A stretch of DNA of 64,000 bases from Pseudomonas mucoides (GTDB lineage Bacteria; Pseudomonadota; Gammaproteobacteria; Pseudomonadales; Pseudomonadaceae): the NCBI RefSeq assembly GCF_015461845.1, contig NZ_JACOPW010000001.1, positions 496,001 through 560,000 of the forward strand. Direction: 5' to 3'. A program made the translations under genes and the position numbers. Below the pieces are notes generated by a model, which was not told the DNA's origin, ran no database searches, and was given only the letters and a program-made list of their open reading frames with translations. Shown one piece after another: positions 37,034 through 45,797 of the stretch (the first letter of the stretch is position 1; every line of letters starts with the position of its first letter).

Positions 37034-38971
37034 TCAGCTTCGGGCTGTGCGCCAGGCATCGATCAGCTCTACAAACGTGTCCTGCACTTGTCGGATCAGC
37101 GTTTCATCGTCGATTTCACCGGCCATCCACGCGCGGCTCGGCTCCTGGAAAATCGTTCGGCCGACGGCGAAACCACGGCAAGTCTGGCTCTTGCTGGCCT
37201 GTTGAAACCCTTCGGCCAATGCTGCGGCCGGCGCATTCAAGCCCAGCAACACCACGCCTCGGCAATACGGATCACGCGCCTGAATCAGCTCGTCGAGTTG
37301 CTGCCACTGTTCGGCGCTCTGCGCTTCGATCTTCCACCAGGCCGGGTAAATACCCAGGTTGTAAAGGCGTTTGAGGGCGCGATACAACACATGCGGATGG
37401 GTCGACGGATGATCATTGGGCGGGATGATTTCCAGCAGCAGTTCATGACCGCTGACCTGGGAGGCCTGATACAAACCCTTGATCTGTGCTTCCTGCTCCA
37501 GTCGCAGCAACGGCTCGTCGTCAGGGTGGAATTGCACCAGGCACTTGATGATTTGTTCCTGCGGCCAGGCGATCAGGTTGCTGCCGATGGAACGACCATG
37601 CTCGAAAGCCAATGGCCGCGAGCCTTGTACTTCAACCGGGCGAGCGACCCACCAGCCGCGACCGGTGGCGGCGTTGAGCGAGTCCTGGCCAAAGCGTTGA
37701 TCAGCCAACAACCCGACATCGGCTTCGATGCCTTGCTTGCGCAAATCGGTTTCGACGCGCTCCACGGCCTTGATAAACAGTTGCTTGAGTTCACCGATGG
37801 CGCTCAGCTCGCGCCCGCCCTTGTGCGCCAGTTCCACCAGTTGCCTACGATGATCGAAGGCGAAAATGAACAACTGCTTCCACTGTCTGCGCGGCACGCT
37901 GACATGATGCAGACGTTGCAACACTTCATCCTGATCAGGCCGGGTTATCGGCACCGGACTGTTAAACAGATAGTCGAGTTCGGCGCGGGTCGGCATGGCC
38001 GGGGCGCAAGCGTGGCGGGAGACCACCAGACCACCACAGGCATTGGCCAACTGGCAGCAGCGCTCATCGCTGGCATCTTCCAGCCAACCGGCAAGGAAGC
38101 CCGACATGAAGGCATCGCCAGCGCCCAACACATTGAGCACCTCCACTCGCACACCCGGATAAATGGCGCCGTCTTCGAGACGTTCCGGGATCACCCCGTG
38201 AATCACCGTGCAACCTTGCGGGCCGAGCTTGACCACCAGGGTCGCAGCGCTCAGCCGCCGAACATTACGTAATGCCGTGAGCAAGTCCTCGGAGCCGCCA
38301 GCAATCAGAAACTCTTCTTCAGTGCCGACGATCAGGTCAAAACGCGGGAGAATTTTTTGTACGTGCTGACTAACGTTCTGGTCGGCGACGAAACGGGTTT
38401 CGCCGTCAGCTTTGCCCGCCAAGCCCCAAAGCACCGGGCGATAGTCGATGTCCAGCACCCGTTTGACGTTGTGCTTTTCGGCGTAATCCAGCGCCTGGAT
38501 GCTCGCCTTGTACACGCCGTCTGTGGAGAAATGGGTGCCGGTGATCAGCAGCGCTTTGCTGGATGCGATGAAGGCTTCGCAGATGTCTTCGGCCCGCAGT
38601 GCCATGTCGGCGCAGTTTTCGCGGTAGAAGACCAAGGGAAACGTTTCGCGATCCTTGAGCCCCAGAAGGACCATGGCAGTCAGGCGCTCCGGGTCGACCT
38701 TGATGCCGCTGACGTCGCAACCTTCGCGAGCCAGCGATTCCACCAAAAAGCGGCCCATGTGATCGTCACCCACCCGGCTCAGCATCGCCGATTTCATACC
38801 CAGGCGCGCCGTGCCAAAAGCGATGTTGGCGGACGATCCACCGAGGTACTTGGCGAAGCTGCTCACATCCTCCAACCGCGCCCCGACTTGCTGCGAATAA
38901 AGGTCGACGCCAAGGCGCCCCAGACAAATCAGATCCAACCGACGTCCACTGGCAAAACGAGTCTGGCCCAT
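37034..38971 (-). CDS. iolC: Fused 5-dehydro-2-deoxygluconokinase / phosphogluconate aldolase
   Basis: A 645-residue two-domain enzyme. Residues 1-325 are a PfkB sugar kinase: YLGGSSANIAFGTARLG near the N-terminus and NVLGAGDAFMSGFLAGWL with the catalytic Asp. Residues about 335-640 form the DUF2090 domain (WKQLFIFAFDHRRQLVELA onwards), now named as the 5-dehydro-2-deoxyphosphogluconate aldolase part. The fusion therefore covers phosphorylation and cleavage to dihydroxyacetone phosphate and malonate semialdehyde, which explains why no separate iolJ is present. First gene of the operon; operator at 39096. Confidence 0.93.
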   Translation of the reverse strand: MGQTRFASGRRLDLICLGRLGVDLYSQQVGARLEDVSSFAKYLGGSSANIAFGTARLGMKSAMLSRVGDDHMGRFLVESLAREGCDVSGIKVDPERLTAMVLLGLKDRETFPLVFYRENCADMALRAEDICEAFIASSKALLITGTHFSTDGVYKASIQALDYAEKHNVKRVLDIDYRPVLWGLAGKADGETRFVADQNVSQHVQKILPRFDLIVGTEEEFLIAGGSEDLLTALRNVRRLSAATLVVKLGPQGCTVIHGVIPERLEDGAIYPGVRVEVLNVLGAGDAFMSGFLAGWLEDASDERCCQLANACGGLVVSRHACAPAMPTRAELDYLFNSPVPITRPDQDEVLQRLHHVSVPRRQWKQLFIFAFDHRRQLVELAHKGGRELSAIGELKQLFIKAVERVETDLRKQGIEADVGLLADQRFGQDSLNAATGRGWWVARPVEVQGSRPLAFEHGRSIGSNLIAWPQEQIIKCLVQFHPDDEPLLRLEQEAQIKGLYQASQVSGHELLLEIIPPNDHPSTHPHVLYRALKRLYNLGIYPAWWKIEAQSAEQWQQLDELIQARDPYCRGVVLLGLNAPAAALAEGFQQASKSQTCRGFAVGRTIFQEPSRAWMAGEIDDETLIRQVQDTFVELIDAWRTARS

Positions 38972-39095
38972 GCTGGCTCCTGTTATTTTTATCAGCCTGT
39001 GTTCGAGGCGATGGCCGCGCCGAACACTCTTGGTGGATGCAGACTAGAACGTACGGGACCGAAATATCAATAATTATTCTATATATTTTTTACAT

Positions 39096-39109
39096 GGAAT
39101 ATTTTTTCC
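39096..39109. promoter_or_regulatory. IolR operator in the iolC-iolR divergent promoter region
   Basis: GGAATATTTTTTCC fits GGAA-N6-TTCC exactly. It lies between the divergent iolC and iolR genes in an AT-rich stretch (39061-39120), and so can control both. Confidence 0.72.
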
Positions 39110-39281
39110 AATAAACTTTGATACGAGCGTTCCAGAGGCAGTGCATCGATTCAGCAAGCTTCACATGGCCGCAAGCTCATGATTTTGTTCGGGCCTACCC
39201 TGTAGACTGCGCACAGCCAACCTATTGTCAGGGGACGAGGTGAACCATCGTCCCTATAAGAACAAGCCTGAAGGATTCCCT

Positions 39282-40202
39282 ATGTCCCGCACCGATCAGC
39301 CGGCATCGACCGAGAGCACGCCCGAGGGCGATTTCGCCAGCCCCCCGATCAATGCCGAGCGTCTGCTGCAGCTGATCACCAATGAATACGACAGCCTGCC
39401 GCGCCAGCTCAAACGCATCGCCAGTTACATGAGCCAGCAAAGCGACCGGATCATGGTCGACCGCATCAGCGACATCGCCCGCGAATGCGAAGTGCACCCG
39501 TCGGCCATCGTGCGGTTTTCCCAGCGTTTCGGCTTCAGCGGCTTCAGTGAAATGCAGGCGTTGTTCCGTGAGGCGTATACCCACAAAACCACGCCGGTGC
39601 AGAACTACCAGCAGCGCATTCGCAGCATGATCGCCAACAAATCGCAGAAAGCCAGCGGCGGCGACCTGGCGCGCGAGTGCATCGATGCGACCCTGTCGGG
39701 CATCGAACGACTGGGGCTGGAACTTGATGACCAGGCCTTCGACAAGGCCGTGGACATGGTGGTGAATGCCGACAACATCTACGTGGTCGGCGTGCGCCGT
39801 TCGTTCGCGGTAGCCGATTACCTGGTCTACAACCTGCAACACACCAACAAGCGCATCCACCTGGTCTCGGGACTCGGCGGCAGCTACCGCGAGCAAATGC
39901 GCAGCGTGCGCGCCAATGACCTGGTGATCGCCATCAGCTTCACGCCGTACGGCAAGGAGACGCAGCACTGCCTGCGCATCGCCCAGCATCAACAGGCGAA
40001 AACCCTGATCATCACCGACAGCAATCTCTCTCCCCTGGCCAAGCGCGCCAACACTCTTCTGCTCGTCAACGAAGGCAGTTCGTTTGCGTTCCGTTCATTG
40101 AGTGCAACCCTGTGCCTGTGCCAGGCGCTGTTTATCGCCGTGGCCTATCGACTGGAGTTGAAGGTCGACGATATTCACGAGCAGGTCGGGTTCGACGACT
40201 GA
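39282..40202 (+). CDS. iolR: RpiR/MurR-family regulator of inositol genes
   Basis: A 306-residue protein from ATG 39282 (AAGGATTCCCT upstream). It has an N-terminal HTH_6 domain (about 30-105: KRIASYMSQQSDRIMVDRISDIARECEVHPSAIVRFSQRFGFSGFSEMQ) and a SIS domain (about 150-285: NIYVVGVRRSFAVADYLVYNLQ; VIAISFTPYGKETQHCLRIA; KTLIITDSNLSPLAKRANTLL). RpiR-type IolR proteins bind inositol breakdown phosphates and repress iol genes. It is divergent from iolC and the matching operators occur at three promoters here. Confidence 0.9.
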   Translation: MSRTDQPASTESTPEGDFASPPINAERLLQLITNEYDSLPRQLKRIASYMSQQSDRIMVDRISDIARECEVHPSAIVRFSQRFGFSGFSEMQALFREAYTHKTTPVQNYQQRIRSMIANKSQKASGGDLARECIDATLSGIERLGLELDDQAFDKAVDMVVNADNIYVVGVRRSFAVADYLVYNLQHTNKRIHLVSGLGGSYREQMRSVRANDLVIAISFTPYGKETQHCLRIAQHQQAKTLIITDSNLSPLAKRANTLLLVNEGSSFAFRSLSATLCLCQALFIAVAYRLELKVDDIHEQVGFDD

Positions 40203-40326
40203 CCGAGACGTTGACGTTTGGCTCCGCGCGCAGCGGCTGTCGAGGCAGAACCGAACCCACTGCGCCCAATCACTGGCTGCGATCCAGCAGCCTGATGTAA
40301 ATATTATTTTCATAAATTGATAAAAA

Positions 40327-40340
40327 GGAATAAATATTCT
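40327..40340. promoter_or_regulatory. Near-match IolR operator before the oxidoreductase gene at 40382
   Basis: GGAATAAATATTCT differs in one base from GGAA-N6-TTCC. It lies 42 bp before the start codon in an AT-rich stretch and suggests that the gene belongs to the inositol regulon. Confidence 0.55.
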
Positions 40341-40381
40341 ATTAATTGGATCTCTGAAAACAAGAATCCAAAGGATCTGTC

Positions 40382-41497
40382 ATGCGCGAACTCGGAATCG
40401 GACTTATCGGCACGGGATTCATGGGTCGTGCCCATGCCTTGGCGTTTCGTAACGTCAGTGCGGCATTCGAACTGCCCTTCACGCTTCGCCTCGCCGCCCT
40501 GGCCGACGCCGACCCCGTTCGTGCGCAAGCATGCGCCACCGCCTGGGGCTTTGAGCAAGCCTATGACGACTGGCAGCAATTGGTCGACGATCCCAAGGTC
40601 AACCTGATCGCCATCACCACACCCAACCACCTGCACTACCCGATGGCGATGTCCGCTATTCGCGCCGGCAAGGCGGTGTACTGCGAAAAGCCGCTGGCGG
40701 TGAACCTTGAACAAGCCAATGCCATGCACCTGGCAGCCAAGAATGCAGGCGTCGTCACGCGTGTCGGCTACAACTACCAGCACAACCCGATCATCGGCCT
40801 GGCAAGGGAACTGATACTGAACGGCAGTCTCGGCGAGATCATCTGCTTTCAAGGCGAATTCAGCGAAGACTTCATGGCCGATCCAGCATCCCCTTGGTCG
40901 TGGCGCTGTGAGGCCGAACATGCCGGCGGGGCCCTGGCCGATCTGGGTAGCCACTTGCTCGCCATGGCGCGCCATCTGCTCGGCACTGTCGAAGCAGTGT
41001 GCGCCGATTCCCAGACCGTGCATCGTCAGCGCCCGGCCACGGCCGGTAGCCTGGAACCGCGTAACATTGCTGTCGATGATCAGACTCATGCCTTGCTGCG
41101 CTTTTCCAGCGGTGCGCGCGGTACCTTCAGCAGCAGTTGGCTCAAGCACGGTTACAAGAATCATCTGAGCTTCGAGATCAGTGGTACACAAGGCACCCTT
41201 GCGTTCGATCAGGAACGTTTGAATGAGTTACGCCTGTGCCGCGCCGGGCAAGACGGATTCCAGCGTTTATTGGCCGGGCCGAACCTGCCAGGTTACGCAG
41301 CGTTCAGTCCGGCGCCGGGGCATCAGCTGGGCTACAACGAGTTGAAGACGCTGGAAGTGCATGAGCTGATCATGGCCTTGGCCGGGCACGGACAAGCCGG
41401 CACTGATTTCGAGCAAGCCTTTGAAGTGGAGCGACTGGCGACGGCGATTCGACTGGCGGCACGGGACCAGCGCTGGGTCAGTATCAGCGAGCTGTGA
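40382..41497 (+). CDS. Gfo/Idh/MocA-family oxidoreductase of the inositol regulon
   Basis: A 371-residue dehydrogenase: IGLIGTGFMGRAHALAF nucleotide-binding start, TTPNHLHYPMAMSAI, VYCEKPLAVNLEQAN with the catalytic Lys, VGYNYQHNPIIGLARELI and GGALADLGSHLLAMARHLLG. It belongs to the larger (about 370-residue) branch with inositol and sugar dehydrogenases of broad range. Probably oxidises another inositol isomer or derivative. A near-match operator stands before it and a strong terminator behind it. Confidence 0.85.
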   Translation: MRELGIGLIGTGFMGRAHALAFRNVSAAFELPFTLRLAALADADPVRAQACATAWGFEQAYDDWQQLVDDPKVNLIAITTPNHLHYPMAMSAIRAGKAVYCEKPLAVNLEQANAMHLAAKNAGVVTRVGYNYQHNPIIGLARELILNGSLGEIICFQGEFSEDFMADPASPWSWRCEAEHAGGALADLGSHLLAMARHLLGTVEAVCADSQTVHRQRPATAGSLEPRNIAVDDQTHALLRFSSGARGTFSSSWLKHGYKNHLSFEISGTQGTLAFDQERLNELRLCRAGQDGFQRLLAGPNLPGYAAFSPAPGHQLGYNELKTLEVHELIMALAGHGQAGTDFEQAFEVERLATAIRLAARDQRWVSISEL

Positions 41498-41557
41498 TCG
41501 CTGAAAAGGCTGCGCTAAATGGCGGCAGCTTTTCTATCAGTACGGGACACTGAAAAT

Positions 41558-41595
41558 AAAAAAGGGCCGCGAGATAAAATCTCGCGACCCTTTTT
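41558..41595 (+). terminator. Bidirectional terminator after the oxidoreductase gene
   Basis: AAAAAGGGCCGCGAGAT, a short loop, then ATCTCGCGACCCTTTTT: a stem of about 12 bp flanked by A and T runs, so active in both directions. It separates the inositol regulon from the prophage remnant. Confidence 0.9.
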
Positions 41596-41603
41596 AAATA
41601 TAG

Positions 41604-41626
41604 GGTCGGGACGGAGTGATTCGAAC
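41604..41626. other. Left attachment-site repeat (tRNA-Pro 3' fragment)
   Basis: GGTCGGGACGGAGTGATTCG plus AAC, identical over 23 bp to 50996-51018. Read on the minus strand it is the T-arm and acceptor end of a proline tRNA (GTTCGAATCACTCCGTCCCG). A short tRNA 3' copy at one edge is the usual scar of integrase-mediated insertion. Confidence 0.8.
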
Positions 41627-41816
41627 CTATGATGGCGAGCTAACGACCTCCTAACGTCGACACCCTATTGCATCAATCTCGCTGATTCAGTCTCGCGCCA
41701 CTCAGAAAGCACTGTCAGATCTGGATGCGCGGGCTGTCGGTGTTTTGTCGTAGCACTGCGATTGCCGGCTTATCAGTGTCCAAGCCTTCCGTGAGGCTGC
41801 CCTGGCTGCAGTGGAT

Positions 41817-41892
41817 TGGTTGCGAGGGATGGATTCGAACCATCGACCTTCGGGATATGAGCCCGACAAGCTGACCGCTGCTCTACCACGCA
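41817..41892 (-). tRNA. tRNA-Met (CAT), initiator-like, prophage-borne
   Basis: A 76-nt cloverleaf on the minus strand: acceptor TGCGTGG (41892-41886) with CCTCGCA, D-stem GAGC/GCTT, anticodon stem TCGGG-CTCATAT-CCCGA with anticodon CAT, variable AGGTC, T-stem GATGG-TTCGAAT-CCATC, encoded ACCA. One mismatch (T5-T68) lies in the acceptor stem. Three G:C pairs at the loop end of the anticodon stem and an A11:T24 pair are features of bacterial initiator tRNA; the 1:72 pair is T-A instead of the unpaired C-A. It may be functional or slightly decayed. Confidence 0.82.
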
Positions 41893-41896
41893 TCTG

Positions 41897-41930
41897 AAAC
41901 GAAAAAGCCCCGCACGATGGCGAGGCTTAG
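41897..41930 (-). terminator. Terminator after the DUF2513 gene
   Basis: On the minus strand AAGCCTCGC-CATCGT-GCGGGGCTT is followed by TTTCG. It lies 12 bp behind the stop codon of the gene at 41942. Confidence 0.85.
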
Positions 41931-41941
41931 TAGGAGGATAC

Positions 41942-42238
41942 TCAATGAAAGTGCTTGAATTCGTACTTGGCGACGTTCGCTCTCATGTCATCAAGCAGGT
42001 CATGGCCTCGCCATGTGAGCGAGATCAAAGTATCCACGCCTGAGGCGTCCACGGTGCTCTCCACGAATGCTTCCTTGACGATGAGCTGGAGTGCATGGGT
42101 CGCCTGCTCCTTTTTGACCTGGTCATGAGTGTCGTGACCATACACTACGTTCAGAGCATGCTCTTGAAGAATTCCTTTTCTATTTGCCTGCTCGACTTGC
42201 TCAAGAAGTGCCTTGATGTAATTCCAATTCCGCTTCAT
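41942..42238 (-). CDS. DUF2513-like phage protein
   Basis: A 98-residue protein starting MKRNWNYIKALLEQVE and ending in TWRGHDLLDDMRANVAKYEF. Both ends follow the DUF2513 family (MKRDxxLIRxILLxIE and LTWxGHxFLDxIR), a small winged-helix-like protein found in prophages and mobile elements. Function unknown. It has its own terminator. Confidence 0.7.
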   Translation of the reverse strand: MKRNWNYIKALLEQVEQANRKGILQEHALNVVYGHDTHDQVKKEQATHALQLIVKEAFVESTVDASGVDTLISLTWRGHDLLDDMRANVAKYEFKHFH

Positions 42239-42298
42239 ATGTAAATTCCCTCTGCCGTTTCAGGTCAAATGAGAATAGTCAGGGAATGGAGCCCCCAT

Positions 42299-42328
42299 AA
42301 AAAAACCCGACGCAGTGGCCGGGTTCAG
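42299..42328 (-). terminator. Terminator after the small gene at 42450
   Basis: On the minus strand AACCCGGCCACTGCGTCGGG is followed by a run of seven T. Stem AACCCG/CGGGTT. It is 120 bp behind the stop of the gene at 42450. Confidence 0.8.
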
Positions 42329-42449
42329 GGTGTCGTGTGCGTTTCGCGCTACTTATGCAGTCGAATCAAGTCGAGCACCTTCTCGACGTCCACACGAAAC
42401 CTTAAATCCCTCCCCCTTAAACGTCAGCGCCATTCGCTGAATGAGTCGC

Positions 42450-42668
42450 TCAGATAGCAGGCGGGAGATTGTTGGTGCCGGCGATGAGCGGGGCATTCAT
42501 AAAGGCATCCCAGCATTTATAGGCTTCGTGCTGCCTCTTGTTTGCAGCATCCCACTCGGGACCTGAAACACACCTAGATGAAACCAGCGTCATCATTCCC
42601 ATGGTGGCAGCGTCAAGTTCTAATAGAAGCTGGTGCGACTCAAATCTGAAGTCGTCAATAGAAGCCAT
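42450..42668 (-). CDS. Small phage protein, unknown
   Basis: A 72-residue soluble protein with a strong ribosome site (AGGAGAAAGGCA) before ATG 42668. Composition is mixed, with one Cys in SRCVSGPEWD and one in YKCWDAFMNAPLIAG. No family recognised; it lies among early-type prophage genes. Confidence 0.55.
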   Translation of the reverse strand: MASIDDFRFESHQLLLELDAATMGMMTLVSSRCVSGPEWDAANKRQHEAYKCWDAFMNAPLIAGTNNLPPAI

Positions 42669-42829
42669 TGCCTTTCTCCTGGGCGGAACTCACCGCCATT
42701 GAGAAACAGCCGCTCCTCGAACGGTCGAGTACGGTCACCTCAGATAATTCATACAGTCTGACCACTGGTCAGCTTTATCCCTCTCCTTCAAAAGCCAGCC
42801 GCTATGGAGGCAAAGGACAGGTATTGCCC

Positions 42830-43650
42830 ATGGAAAACAAAAATCCAGGCCCTGACCATCTCCGATACGACGATACGATCGGACCGGAAGGCCTGACAGT
42901 CACGCTCCAAAAATGGGTGGCTTACGCCGAAACCGATAAGTGCTGGTACTTGTCGAGCGAGTCGGCAGCTGACATCGTTCGAAACATGCTTGCCCATCAG
43001 GGGAAAGGACTGAATGAGGATGCCCGCAGACGGCTTTTGGCAGTGGCAGAAGCGGACGAAGGCGGCGCCATTGAGATCGACTACTACCGGCCCGGAGCAA
43101 TCGGTGACGAGGTGTGGATCGCGCATTACGATGTCCGGGCGGCCATGGGTGGCGGGCAGATCCCGCACGACTATCCCGAGATGTTCCAGGACGTACGTGT
43201 CAGCCCACAACATTTACGCGAGATGGGTGTTGAGTTCAAAGAGCATTCCCACTTGAAGATGGTGACAGGCTGGGGGCAGTCGATGGCCGAGGAACAGCAG
43301 GAACCAACGGCGGAGTCGCTGAAACAGAAGAAAAAACGGGCCAAGAAAGCGGAGGACGATGCGAAGAAAGGTGTTGGTGTCTTCAAGGTTGAGGTCGCCG
43401 GCGTGTTCATGCCCGACCTCAAGCGCCTGATGAAAGAACACGGCTCAACAACCAGCAGGAGGTGTATCAGAACCTGCTGCGCAATGTGATCGCCGCCGAC
43501 TTCGATACCGCCGCCCAGATGCTCCGCTGTGTCACGACACCGTATGAGCCAAGTGAAAAGGTGTCGCAGGAGTTCCGCAAAGAAAGTCTGCGGACTCTTC
43601 GCGACTCGCACGGGGAGCCTGAAGATTCTATTGTAGAGCCGTATTTATAA
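42830..43650 (+). pseudogene. Phage gene broken by a one-base frameshift
   Basis: From ATG 42830 the frame runs to about 43443 and reads a protein with KWVAYAETDKCWYLSSESAA at the start and a Lys-rich linker (LKQKKKRAKKAEDDAKK). At 43442-43446 (CACGGCTCAAC) the sense passes to another frame, LNNQQEVYQNLLRNVIAADFDTAAQML, which runs on to 43650. A single lost C (CACGGCCTCAAC) would join the two into HGLNNQQ and a protein of about 273 residues. The last part looks like a ribbon-helix-helix-type fold. Function unknown. A sequencing error cannot be excluded. Confidence 0.65.
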
Positions 43651-43673
43651 AGCACAGCTCGAGAGATTAAAAA

Positions 43674-44516
43674 TCAATACTCTAGTATTTGTTCTGCCAG
43701 ACCAATTCGCGCCCTCCTCGGCACCAACGCACAAAGATTATGTTGCGCCATAAATGGTCTTAAGCTCTTTCCTTTATCGCTGATGGCATACATCAACAAA
43801 CACTCAACCTCCTCCGGCGAAAGAAGTGACTTAAAGATCGATATATATTGAGATGAGCCCACTGATTTTGGTCTCGAGCGGCTATCTACATACTTAAGAA
43901 TTTCTTCTAGAGTGGCAAAGTAATGCACTATCCTATTGCCATACTGCTCCATAAACCTATTGCAATAGTCACTCACTTGCTTTTGTTGATACTGCGTACC
44001 TCCTAAAGCGCGCGGAATGTTCTGATCGATGCCGTCATCCACCCTATCCAAATTATATGATCTAATTATGAGCTCGAATGTTGTTCCATTTCCGGCGTCC
44101 TCCGCCCTTACTGGCGCCTTCACTCGATCAACGTTTTTAAGATGAAGCTGAATAAGCCCAAAGAAAACAGATTCAAAACTTTGTTGCTGGAAAACTTGAG
44201 TTTGCTCGGTTTGCATTGCGATAGCAGCACTTGCCTCTTTTCTTGCAGCGGCTACTTCTTCAGATTGAGATCTCAAGCTAAGGACTACTGCAATCAAAGC
44301 ACAGAAACTTAGCAGCGGATTCAAAACACCGCCAAAGTAGTCACCAAACTGGCCCCAAACAGCCTGATCAGTTGATCGTATCGCTGGAAAGCTTACAAAA
44401 TAATTAATAAGAACAGCAGCCATCAAAACGATTGCCGTGCCGATTATAATTTTAAGCCTATTTACAGAAATGCAGCGACTTATCAAGCGAATCGTTTTGC
44501 GTGTCCTTCTACTCAT
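43674..44516 (-). CDS. AbiC-type putative phage abortive-infection membrane protein
   Basis: About 280 residues. Two membrane helices lie near the N-terminus (about 20-45 and 65-85), with the family motif WGQFGDYFGGVLNPLLSFCALIAVVLSL around the second. A cytoplasmic part follows with FQQQSFESVFFGLIQLHLKNVD, RIVHYFATLEEILKYVDS and SLLSPEEVECLLMYAISDKGKSLRPFMAQHNL. These blocks match the putAbiC family (putative phage abortive infection protein). The gene is AT-richer than its neighbours and inverted to the phage genes, a typical cargo gene that may protect the lysogen from other phages. Start: ATG 44516 after GGGGGC. Confidence 0.8.
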   Translation of the reverse strand: MSRRTRKTIRLISRCISVNRLKIIIGTAIVLMAAVLINYFVSFPAIRSTDQAVWGQFGDYFGGVLNPLLSFCALIAVVLSLRSQSEEVAAARKEASAAIAMQTEQTQVFQQQSFESVFFGLIQLHLKNVDRVKAPVRAEDAGNGTTFELIIRSYNLDRVDDGIDQNIPRALGGTQYQQKQVSDYCNRFMEQYGNRIVHYFATLEEILKYVDSRSRPKSVGSSQYISIFKSLLSPEEVECLLMYAISDKGKSLRPFMAQHNLCALVPRRARIGLAEQILEY

Positions 44517-44614
44517 GCTGCCCCCCATTACAAAGCTGAAATATTATCACTCTTCATCTGCTCGCTGCTGCATCCGGTCATGGCGCGTGGCACAGGCGAC
44601 ATGAGATTTCAAAT

Positions 44615-44962
44615 CTAAAATTTGCTCGGGCATTTGAAGAGTTGAATGCTCGCACTACTCAGTTTTGGAAAGCTACCCAGTACATACAGAGTCTGCACTT
44701 GATTTTTCTGCGCTATGAACCCTTCACAGCTATATCCGCATGACGCACTTGTCGTGAAGCAAACATTCTCACCAGTCAGCTCGTAGAGGTTGTGCGGCCA
44801 CGACAAGCAATCGTATTTACCCCCAATGGGGCAAGTTACCTGCTGAATATCGCCAGCGGCGAGAATTTGCGACCCTGGAAGACTTTGTATTTCGCCGTAG
44901 GCAAATACCTCGCTACCGGATACAACGAAACACATCGCGAACAACAGCTTCAAAAATTTCAT
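44615..44962 (-). CDS. Exported cysteine-rich small protein, unknown
   Basis: A 115-residue protein from ATG 44962 (GGAGCCGTG) with signal peptide MKFLKLLFAMCFVVSGSEVFA. The mature part has six Cys (VTCPIGGKYDCLSWP, ENVCFTTSASCGYSCEGF, FKCPSKF), an even number that fits three disulfides. No family recognised. Low GC and inverted orientation mark it as accessory cargo of the prophage. Confidence 0.6.
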   Translation of the reverse strand: MKFLKLLFAMCFVVSGSEVFAYGEIQSLPGSQILAAGDIQQVTCPIGGKYDCLSWPHNLYELTGENVCFTTSASCGYSCEGFIAQKNQVQTLYVLGSFPKLSSASIQLFKCPSKF

Positions 44963-45086
44963 CACGGCTCCTTGATCCGGCTCCATGCCGGGCTGAACAC
45001 AAATACTCCACTTCTACGCTGCAAGCCAGTTTTGCGAAGCTTTGTCGTGCACAGCTTCACACGCCCTCACCTATCGCGCGTAGGAA

Positions 45087-45746
45087 TTAAAGCAAGCTAA
45101 GCTCTCGCTTCAATGCGAAAAGTTTTTCAATTTCGAGAACGCGGCCTTCCACAAAGTTTTTATAAATCGACTCGTTCTCATCCCCGCGCTCTAGCGAAGC
45201 CTTCTTTAAAAGATCAGAATTCATTAGGTCAATAGCAAGCCCTACGAATGTTTCACAAGTTTGATCACCCGGCCTTGTGGTTTTCCCCCAGGTGACTGTT
45301 ACGGCATACAACGCTGGAATCATAACATCCACAATCTTTAGCACCTCTGGCGCCAAATCCTTAAGAGAGCCGTTCCTTCTAGCCTCTGCAACGATGTCCC
45401 AAAAGTCTGGATCGACAGACAAATAATCAGCATCGAATGAAAAATTGCCACTTACGAATGACTTGGCTCGCAACAGCAATCGAAGTAGTTCAACCCGAGT
45501 CCTCTTAAGCGCTTCTATTTGTTTTAATGCGTCATTTTTTATCTCTTTTAGTTTCACCACGCTCCCCGCTATTGTGAACTCCTGCACTTCCTGACCAAAA
45601 CATAGAACTAAGGCTATTACAGCGAATGCAATTACGAATGCTACAAATTCGGTGCCTGAAAATTTGCCTTGTTGAAGTAAGCAGTAAGCGAGCCACACCG
45701 CTCCAGCAAAAAGAGCGGTACCGGTGATACCCAGAAAAATTCTCAT
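45087..45746 (-). CDS. Two-helix membrane protein, unknown prophage cargo
   Basis: A 219-residue protein with two N-terminal membrane helices (about 3-25 and 33-52) and a long cytoplasmic helical domain (KEIKNDALKQIEALKRTRVELLRLLLRAKSF onwards), without recognised catalytic motifs. Low GC and inverted orientation, as for the AbiC-type gene nearby. By topology it could be a defence effector or a membrane sensor; the function is unknown. Confidence 0.6.
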   Translation of the reverse strand: MRIFLGITGTALFAGAVWLAYCLLQQGKFSGTEFVAFVIAFAVIALVLCFGQEVQEFTIAGSVVKLKEIKNDALKQIEALKRTRVELLRLLLRAKSFVSGNFSFDADYLSVDPDFWDIVAEARRNGSLKDLAPEVLKIVDVMIPALYAVTVTWGKTTRPGDQTCETFVGLAIDLMNSDLLKKASLERGDENESIYKNFVEGRVLEIEKLFALKRELSLL

Positions 45747-45797
45747 CCGCCATCTCCATACTAACGATCAGGCCACTATAGCCGGCGAGGATCCCCT

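Noticed and set aside
41627..41816. A second tRNA or tRNA fragment between the left att repeat and tRNA-Met
   Set aside because: No cloverleaf can be drawn beyond the 23-bp att repeat; the stretch seems non-coding debris.
42269..42457. Short plus-strand frame in the prophage gap
   Set aside because: It crosses the terminator of the gene on the other strand, is basic and repetitive, and has no ribosome site.
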